In this document: positions 57,051-64,000 of the stretch, piece by piece
Numbering within the stretch: position 1 is the stretch's first letter
Layout: the number at the start of each line of letters is the position of its first letter
From: Spisula solida
Taxonomy: Eukaryota > Mollusca > Bivalvia > Venerida > Mactridae
Length of the DNA stretch: 64,000 nucleotides
Direction of reading: 5' to 3'
NCBI GenBank assembly: GCA_947247005.1
Contig: OX365945.1
Span: 37,688,551-37,752,550, forward strand
The notes under the pieces: model-generated
What the model was told of the DNA's origin: nothing
Databases searched by the model: none
What the model saw: only the letters and a program-made list of their open reading frames with translations
Position numbers and translations under genes: made by a program

Positions 57051-58743
57051 TAGCGGACAATACACAGGCCGCAAGGCCGGCGGATGTCGTTCCGCTTTAC
57101 GATAACACGTGTGCAGGTGGTTTGGTCAGAGTTTGAATTCACTAAAAGTTTGTGTTAAAATCCCGCACTGAAGCAAAGATACTAGAAAATGGCTGCTAAT
57201 AGAATAACAAAAACAATTAAAATGCGATATTCGGCAGCTCATAAATTTTCTTTTATTTTTTAATGATATTTAAAAATATTCCAAAAACTAGCGTAGGCCC
57301 CTGTCTAGAAAAGAAAAGATAATAATTATCAGTCTTCCATGGTTGCTATGCAACCAATCTTTTTATATGGGGAGGGCTATTTCCTAAATGTTTGGACACA
57401 AAAAAGGCAGCCATTTTTTTGCCCACTTCGGAAGGAAATTTTAACATTTTCAGTGCATAAACGATGCTACAAACTGTTATGAGACACATGCTTACTCTGA
57501 GATAACGAATTAAGTCGAGCGGGAATCGTTCATATGCGCGAAATATCAACCAATCTTAAGAAAATCTAATGAAAAAGACACAAGTTTCGGTTATTTCCCA
57601 TCGCAAAGTTTGCAATACAATTAATTAAAGTCCGTTTCGCGTATTTATGGGGAGGGCTTTTTCCTAAATGTTTGGACACAAAAAAGGCAGCCATTTTTTT
57701 GCCCACTTCGGAAGGAAGTTTTAACATTTTCAGTGCATAAACGATGCTACAAACTGTTATGAGACACATGATTACTCTGAGATAACGAAGTAAGTCGAGC
57801 GGGAATCGTTCATATGCGCGAAATATCAACCAATCTTAAGAAAATCTAATGAAAAAGACACAAGTTTCGGTTATTTCCCATCGCAAAGTTTGCAATACAA
57901 TTAATTAAAGTCCGTTTCGGGTATTTACGTATCTAGACCGGACGGTGATAATCCACATCGTAGTTGTAGGTTATTGTAAAGAAAGTAAAACAAATGCATT
58001 TTCGTAATTCCTCGCCGAGATGTAATTAAAAAATCCCTCCAAAATCGTCAAAAAATATTCGCGGGATGAAGGTCGCGAAAACTAATTACATGTTGTTGTT
58101 GTCGTTATTGGATACAATAAAGCCCGTAATTTTCCGTCTAAATCTCTTTTATGTTGTGACGATTTGCAGGGTTTATTTAACGAAAAAGGATGATTAAGAT
58201 TAAAGATGTTTTATATTTAATCGTAATATGATTAATTGAAATGAAAATAGCCTTTTCTTTTGAACAAAAGTACTATCTGGTATGCTCATGCAACCCAATA
58301 AAAAAAGGATAAAATATCAAATAAGGCCTAGAAATCAGTTGTTATCTGTGTTTATATCTAATTATTCATTTTTAAATTAGTTACCCCTGAATTAAGTAGA
58401 CCTAGAATTAAACAAATTGAAAAACGTGTATTATTCGTGTTCATTCGGACTGACAAACGATAGCAGGTTTGTATCGTCTTTCGTTACTTTGTACCCAATA
58501 TTTCGTATCAAACCGCTATCGCACGCTTTCTTGTGCAACGAACCGCTTCGATAGGTTGCATAGACGTAGGAAAGCGCTCGGTAGCGCCTTTTGGAAACGG
58601 CTTGCTCCAGATTCGTAACTTCGTAACCAAACAATTTTTTGTGAAGTTATGCATCACCAAAATATCCAGTACTAGATGAGCATGTTACAAATAATGTAGG
58701 ACAACTGACATAGTCCGCTACATATGCTGTGCATTAGTTCATA
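57051..58743. mobile_element. Right arm of the ~7.7-kb inverted structure
   Basis: Inverted copy of 51041-52513. The inner side starts TAGCGGACAATACACAGGCC with a GGCC-GCAA-GGCC hairpin at the place of the left-arm hairpin. The outer side ends with ATAGTCCGCTA (58709-58719 approximately) and TTAGTTCATA. It is 220 bp longer than the left arm, mainly because a 280-bp segment is duplicated (57366-57645 and 57646-57925). Confidence 0.7.
57366..57925. repeat. 280-bp tandem duplication inside the right arm
   Basis: TATGGGGAGGGCTATTTCCT at 57366 recurs as TATGGGGAGGGCTTTTTCCT at 57646 with nearly identical sequence to follow. The left arm has a single copy, so the duplication came after the arms separated, or was lost from the left. 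Confidence 0.85.
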
Positions 58744-59148
58744 TTATTTTTTTGCAAATAAATTCCTACGCGCTGTAAAATGACTAATGGTTTTTGAGGG
58801 TTGATAAAAAATGTCGCTGTTACAGTACCAGGTTAAGCAGACGAAATTTACACTGTTTGGTTTCATAACGTTCATATTACAGTTTAGCAACAAACTCCTG
58901 TTATAATGTATTTATTTTTAACTATTTACAATATTTGCATTGATAAATAGTATTGATCGACGTTTCATCTTTTAAATTTACCTCAGATCTTCGGCTAAAT
59001 ATTTTGCGTCTATCGTTAGAACGACCCTTTTCTAAGCGGTGTTGTTTACACATTCGATTCGAGACCATATTGTTTCGTCCCCTTTATGAATCGTTCGCCT
59101 ATTCGTACCCGAGTTATGGAATTTTGACTTAGTGTAGTTTTAAGTTGT
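58744..59148. other. Non-coding spacer
   Basis: No gene or repeat boundary recognised. Confidence 0.35.
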
Positions 59149-60227
59149 TATCCCCCGCCGATGAAATCGGTAGGGGGGTATTAAAATGGTGTTGTCCGTC
59201 CAACAGTCATTCAGTCCTTCCGTCCACCCGCAGCCATTTCTCTGTAACTAGCTGGTATAATTTCATGAAACTTAAAATAAATGTGAACTACCATACTGGG
59301 ATGATGCCCATCAATTTTTTTTGGTGATATATAAATAACTCTGGTTGCCATGACAACAGATTGGAAAAACTTAAACAGTTCATACAAAATCAACCACTGG
59401 CCAGATTTCAAAATTATTTTACAAAATACTTGTTGGGTAACCCTCTTACAAAATTGACATTTTTATCGTGATTTGTCAAAAAACATGGCTGCCAGTGGGT
59501 GGGGCTCTATTTCCCCTATATATAAATTGTGAAGTCTTTAAAAATCTTCTTCTAAAAGTACTAATTGGAATTTATTATGTAGTATTAACAATGTTCTTTT
59601 GATGAACCTCTATAGAAATAGCTAAAATAATTGAAATCTATAAAATTTCACCCACTGGCCAGATTTGAAAATAATTTTACAGAAATACTTGTTGGGTAAC
59701 CCTCTTACTAAAGTGGCCTTTTTGTCATGATTCATCCTCAAACATGGCCGCCAGTGGGTGGGGCTCATTTAACCCTATGTATAAATAGTGAAGTCTTCTT
59801 ATCTGCAGACTTGATTTCATTACAAATTGGTAACAATATTCTTTGAGTGCTCCATTCTATAAATAGCTAAATAATTGAATTTCATGCAGAGCCATGACAA
59901 CCGAAATCAAAGTCCTGTTAGAATATGGTTCTTTTAGTTCAATATGCACAGATGAGGGCCATCTTGGCCCACTAGTTTATTGGTCAATTTTCCTAAGAGT
60001 TACTGCCCTTGGTTTATTGACTAATTTTGTCCACTTACTAGCGTGTAGAATTTTATGAAACTTAAAAGAAATATGAACAACCATACTGTGATGATGCCTG
60101 TCAAGTTATTTTTATTGATAAATTTTCTGTTGATTAATTGCTCTTGATTTATTGACAATTGTTATCTGATAGAAGCTTACATTCCAAACTGTGCAATGAA
60201 ATATTGATAACCTGTAGGCGGGGGATA
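59149..60227. mobile_element. TATCCCCCGCC modular repeat
   Basis: Starts TATCCCCCGCCGATGAAATC and ends TAGGCGGGGGATA (60215-60227). The inverted termini are TATCCCCCGCC/GGCGGGGGATA. The body includes ACTCTGGTTGCCATGACAAC, ACCACTGGCCAGATTTCAAA and AACATGGCTGCCAGTGGGTG, closely like the inner units at 35122-36022, where the terminal sequences are AGCTCACC. It is non-coding. Confidence 0.75.
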
Positions 60228-60714
60228 TCAATTCAACGAATTTGCTTGTTTTTTTGCGACAATTTATCCCCTATCCAATTACTTATATTCTTTTTGTTTA
60301 CTGCCGTCAAACATTATTTATGTAGATGCATGATATAACCATTTACTGTTATTCTGAGTCGTTTTAATACTTTTTCTCAGCTAAAACTAGGTGTTTCAAC
60401 CACAAAGTTTAATCAAATTTAATTAACGCGCGTGATTCAGTTCATAGAGTTGTTCATGGACGGATTGCCTAAATATGTTTGTTAGATGAAATTAAATGAG
60501 TCAGCTTTCCGCGATATTTCCGATTTTTTTCCACAATTTTCACACTTGTTAATCCAATACCATTTAAGGTAATTTTTAGTAGATTACTAAGATTTGCGTT
60601 ATCCCCCAAGTAACAGTACGTCAGTACTTTGATATACACATCAGCTGTTGAATTATGCAGATAGAAGGTCGAGAATCCTGTCAATTATCTGTCAAATGAA
60701 GTCGGTACATCATT
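60228..60714. other. Non-coding spacer at the truncated DIRS end
   Basis: No gene recognised. The DIRS reading frame is lost at about 60715, and this stretch does not resemble the rest of an RT domain. Confidence 0.4.
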
Positions 60715-61224
60715 TGCTTGCAGGAACTATTTGACTTGTAAGTTTTGTGAACAATCTTGGTCCGGGCCCTACGCCATTTGGCATCACCCTGTATTGATAA
60801 ATTTGATTTCCATGCACGAAGCAAAAATAGTGCTGTTGTTTAAGAGCCAGTGGTATAGAGTAATAGGCTTTCTTTATATCAATGCTATCATATACATATT
60901 TTGAGTAACAAAATTTAAAGCATTTTCAAAATGATCCATTTTAAAATGTTCATATGGCAAGAACTCATTTAGTTTTTTGAGGTTTAAAATCATTCTAAAT
61001 TCTCCATTTTTCTTCGACCTTAAAAAGGTTGGCGAAAGAAATTGATGTACATGATATACAACAGGAAGGATAACTCTGTCCTGCAACATGTTCCCAACTT
61101 CCTGATCCATAATTTTTAGTTCAGCTTCATTATATGAGCGTTGAGAAAAATTGTTTTTATCAAAATCAAAATGGCAATGCTGCACAATATCAAGTATATT
61201 TGAATCTTTGTATTTTTTTCCCAT
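60715..61224 (-). pseudogene. DIRS reverse transcriptase N-terminal half
   Basis: Reads VGNMLQDRVILPV, FLSPTFLRSKKNGEFRMILN and LKKLNEFLPYEHFKMDHFEN, the opening of a DIRS/gypsy-like RT. At about 60875 the frame shifts by one and goes on with DIKKAYYSIPLALKQQHYFC, FVHGNQIYQYRVMPNGVGPG and PRLFTKLTSQI. DIKKAYYSIP is RT motif A, with the first catalytic aspartate; RVMPNGVGPGPRLFTKL is the following motif B region. The YxDD block is absent because the fragment ends at about 60715. Confidence 0.82.
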
Positions 61225-62483
61225 TCATGTTCATATTTCTTAAGCCTACCACCTACAAATTTATCAGTACAAGTACTCACATTTTCTAATGTCGTTGTGC
61301 AGCTCGCCCCCGATAAGGGCGCTGGGAGTTTTTTAGGTATTACTCTGAAAACCTTAATCGTAGTAACTGATTGAGGCACCATAGGCACCTCTCATTGGTC
61401 AGCCGTGACCCCGACTTCTAGGCCTTCCACGAAGCAAGCTCTTCCACGGCCTCGATATTCAAATGACCGGCTATGCTGAATTTTTCTTCCGACCTTGGTC
61501 CCTTCATCAATATCCTTAATTGTTTGGAATAAGTCATCCCCAAACAATTGTGCGGTAATAGGAACACTAGGATTGCACAAATGAGCATAGTCCTAGATAT
61601 CCGGCTTGAGAACTTCCCGGCGGCCTAGGTTGAGCAAACAATTACCATGACCGAATAACGATAAAGCATCATTGCATTGGTTTATCGGTTGGCTAACATC
61701 AATACCCTTTTTCTTACAACTATTCTCCACAGCCATCAGCGAGCTGACCACTCTCGATACTAGCACAGCTCCTTTAATTAAAGCAGTTTCAGCATTCTGA
61801 AATTGTTTGTCAATATATTTATTGTTAGTGGTCACAATGTCCCACACAAGTTAATTGACCTTTACAGGCTGTAAAGTCTCACAATATTCTCGACGAGGAA
61901 TATTTTCGTCCTTGCTCAGAGCATTACATTGTTCTTCATCCATCCCATTACGGAAAAGTTCATTTAAATTTTGCGCCAAACAAGAATCTATGGCTTCACC
62001 TGTGACCTCAGTACCGCGAGGCTGTTTAGCCATACTGGCAAACCGGCTATCAGGGTCAACACATTTCCTTTTACTAGATTCAGAATTATTATCAGGGTCA
62101 ACACATTTCCTTTTACTAGATTCAGAATTATTATCTTCAATTTCACCTTCCCCAAACTCATTTCCATCATAAGAATGGTCAACATAATCATCCAAGTGTT
62201 CATCATACCCACACTCTTCAATGGATTTTACTCGGTCAAACAACTGGGAACACTTAGTATCAGTTTGTGCTTGCTGTTTTTTAATATCTTGTAAGCTCGA
62301 CAATATAAGCGCAATGTCGCCCGCCGGACTTCTCGCCTTGTTCGACACTAATAAAGTTTTATTACTTTTGTTTTTAGAGATAGCCGATCGTACACTGTTA
62401 TATCGTTTTCCTTGTTTCGAGCTACCAGCGATAGTTTTATATTTAGGCCCAGAGGCCTGGACTTCTTCCTCCATTTTCAACAA
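61225..62483 (-). pseudogene. DIRS gag-like region
   Basis: The frame starts MLKMEEEVQASGPKYKTIAG. A lysine/serine-rich N-terminus is followed by a D/E-rich middle with a 14-residue direct duplication (SSKRKCVDPDNNSE twice, at 62060-62140) and then YIDKQFQNAETALIKGAVLV and NCLLNLGRREVLKPDI. The ITAQLFGDDLFQTIKDIDEGTKVG block precedes the link to RT, as in DIRS/Ngaro gag proteins. Three TAA/TAG/TGA stops split it into four open pieces in the same frame, which shows simple nonsense decay and not rearrangement. The product cannot be made intact. Confidence 0.7.
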
Positions 62484-62489
62484 GTTTTA

Positions 62490-63420
62490 AAGAAACTCGC
62501 GAAAACTGGTTACGCCGCTGAATCGCTCCACGTGCAAGATAAAAAATCAACAATTGTACTGAAATTCCGTCGCACAGAGAAACCCCAGGTATTAAAAGCA
62601 CTGTGTTTTATAATATCGATGGCCAACAAGCGGCACTTCGATAAATCTATAAATTTAAATAATTTACGAAAGAAAAACGCACGATAAATTCTTCGTTAGC
62701 TGACCGCCATAACGTTTTGCCACTGACTGCGCATGCGCGGGCCACATCTCATTTTGTTACGAACGAAAATATCGTTGTCGTATTAGATTTACTCAATGAA
62801 TATGTCCCCGATTCTTCGTACTCTAGAAAACATTTTCTTTGAATAAAAATTGCCACAGTAGCATTGATACCCTTTCATGACAATTGCTACCGTTGTTTTA
62901 CACATATTCTAACACGATCCGCGGTATAACCGTATAAACATAGTACAAACAAGAGCATGTTTTATTACCCCCATAAAACATATCTCTCAAATTGGCTGTT
63001 ACTATTTACGCCCCGTATCACGTGACATATTTATGAATGAATGAACGTAAACTTTATAGTAGAATTCTACGAGTCGCGATCAAAGGGATTCGACCCGATA
63101 AAACTATCTTTCACATCTATACTATGAATATCTAAGACAGGGATCTTACTTTATGACTGACCCTCATATACCCAACTCAACATTATGTCCAATATTTTAA
63201 ACAAGCCGAATACAATCATTTAATTTGTACTGCACACTTCAAGACAATATAATATTATACATAAAAAATACAACTTTTATCAATACACGTACACAATGTC
63301 GCCTGTGTCGAGAATAGAATGTTCACAAAATGCGTAAAACCCGGTTTGACGACATAACCCTGCACAGACAGAACAACAAGAGCCACGTTCACATGGCCAA
63401 CCAAGCATAAATGTTTATAC
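62490..63420. other. Non-coding DNA upstream of the DIRS fragment
   Basis: It may include the DIRS 5' inverted terminal repeat, but no counterpart was found in the window. No host gene recognised. Confidence 0.35.
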
Positions 63421-63955
63421 TAATGGGTGTTTAATCAAACTTCAAAGGGAAATAATTTCAAAACTGGGCCATATAGAGTTATGGTTCTTGGTCATTGCAC
63501 TTCTCCTAGTTGCAATCTATTCACCAACCAAGTTTCAAGTCAATACCTCAAATAGTTATAGCCTTATAGAGTTATGCTCTGGATGAAATACTATAAAAAA
63601 TTAAACAAGAGGAGATAATTTAAAAACTGGGTATTCTAGAGTAATGGTTCTTGGTCACTGCACTTCTCCTAGTTGCCATCTATTCATATATTAAGTTTAA
63701 AGTCAATATTACAAATAGTATTAGAGTTATGCTCCGGAAAAAATCTATTAAAAGATTAAACAAGGGCAGATAATTTCAAAAGTGAACCATATAGAGTTAT
63801 GATTCTCTTTCGCTACACTTCTCGGAAGTTCTCCTAGTTGTCATCTATTCATATGTCAAGTTTCAAATCAATATCTTAAATAATTTTCAAGTTATGCCTG
63901 GACAAAATATCGGACAGAAGGACGGACGCATACAATTACTATTATCCCTTCGTCT
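63421..63955. repeat. Tandem array of ~165-bp units, three copies
   Basis: Each unit has AGGGAAATAATTTCAAAACT, CATATAGAGTTATGGTTCTT, CACTTCTCCTAGTTGCAATC and AGTTATGCTCTGGA boxes. It ends ACAGAAGGACGGACGCATAC and CCCTTCGTCTTTTGCGGGG, so this is the body and one end of another modular repeat. Confidence 0.75.
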
Positions 63956-64000
63956 TTTGCGGGGAATTATAATCATGCATGCAAAACATTGAACGATAAT

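Larger units (their letters stand above)
60715..62483 (-). mobile_element. 5' part of a DIRS-type retrotransposon
   Basis: Minus-strand gag-like and RT coding region of a tyrosine-recombinase retrotransposon. A single ancestral frame can be followed from ATG at 62483 through the gag-like part into RT, broken by three in-frame stops (near 61848, 61590 and 61389) and two frameshifts (about 61220, in an A run, and about 60875). The RNase H, methyltransferase-like and recombinase parts are absent here. The 3' portion of a similar element lies at 52514-53170. Confidence 0.8.

Overview
This window looks like nuclear DNA of a lophotrochozoan animal, most likely a bivalve mollusc. It is AT-rich, has spliced exons of a conserved animal gene, and is packed with transposable elements, minisatellites and TIR-bounded repeats with internal ~145-175 bp units of the kind common in bivalve genomes. 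The phylum call is an inference; no species-specific marker was seen.

Only one host gene is recognised. The last three coding exons of ADCK1, an aarF/ABC1/UbiB-family atypical kinase, lie on the + strand at 3526-3669, 4715-4912 and 38244-38591, with a poly(A) signal at 38681. The intron between the last two exons is 33.3 kb and holds most of the mobile DNA in the first 38 kb.

Region by region. 1-7 kb: ADCK1 exons among small TIR repeats. 7-10 kb: three tandem arrays (units ~150, 72 and ~215 bp). 10.6-11 kb: a Tc1-like transposase relic. 12.2-22.3 kb: a LINE (LINE-1 here) whose ORF2 is split by a 5,563-bp TIR element carrying a 42-bp minisatellite; the 3-bp target duplication is exact. 22.4-28 kb: modular repeats and a 1.95-kb TIR element. 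28.8-32.1 kb: a 3.3-kb element with CACTGTG ends and a 5-bp target duplication (Transib/RAG-like signature), holding a nested Tc1-like element and a smaller MITE. 32.3-38 kb: modular repeats, a tRNA-derived SINE, nested MITEs and the last ADCK1 exon. 39.2-40.5 kb: a TIR element with a 60-bp G/C-run minisatellite. 40.8-44.8 kb: a 5'-truncated LINE (LINE-2) with two insertions. 44.9-50.2 kb: a nearly intact LINE (LINE-3) with ORF1 and ORF2 in one reading frame separated by a UAG. 51.0-58.7 kb: a ~7.7-kb inverted-repeat structure whose 1.5-1.7 kb arms enclose a DIRS fragment and an RTE-type LINE. 60.7-62.5 kb: the 5' half of a DIRS-type tyrosine-recombinase retrotransposon. The end of the window is another tandem repeat.

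The genes do not form a pathway. The interest lies in the order of nested insertions, element termini, and recurring sequence motifs shared between unrelated repeat families. Calls rest on reading motifs and repeats by eye; no alignment or database search was run.
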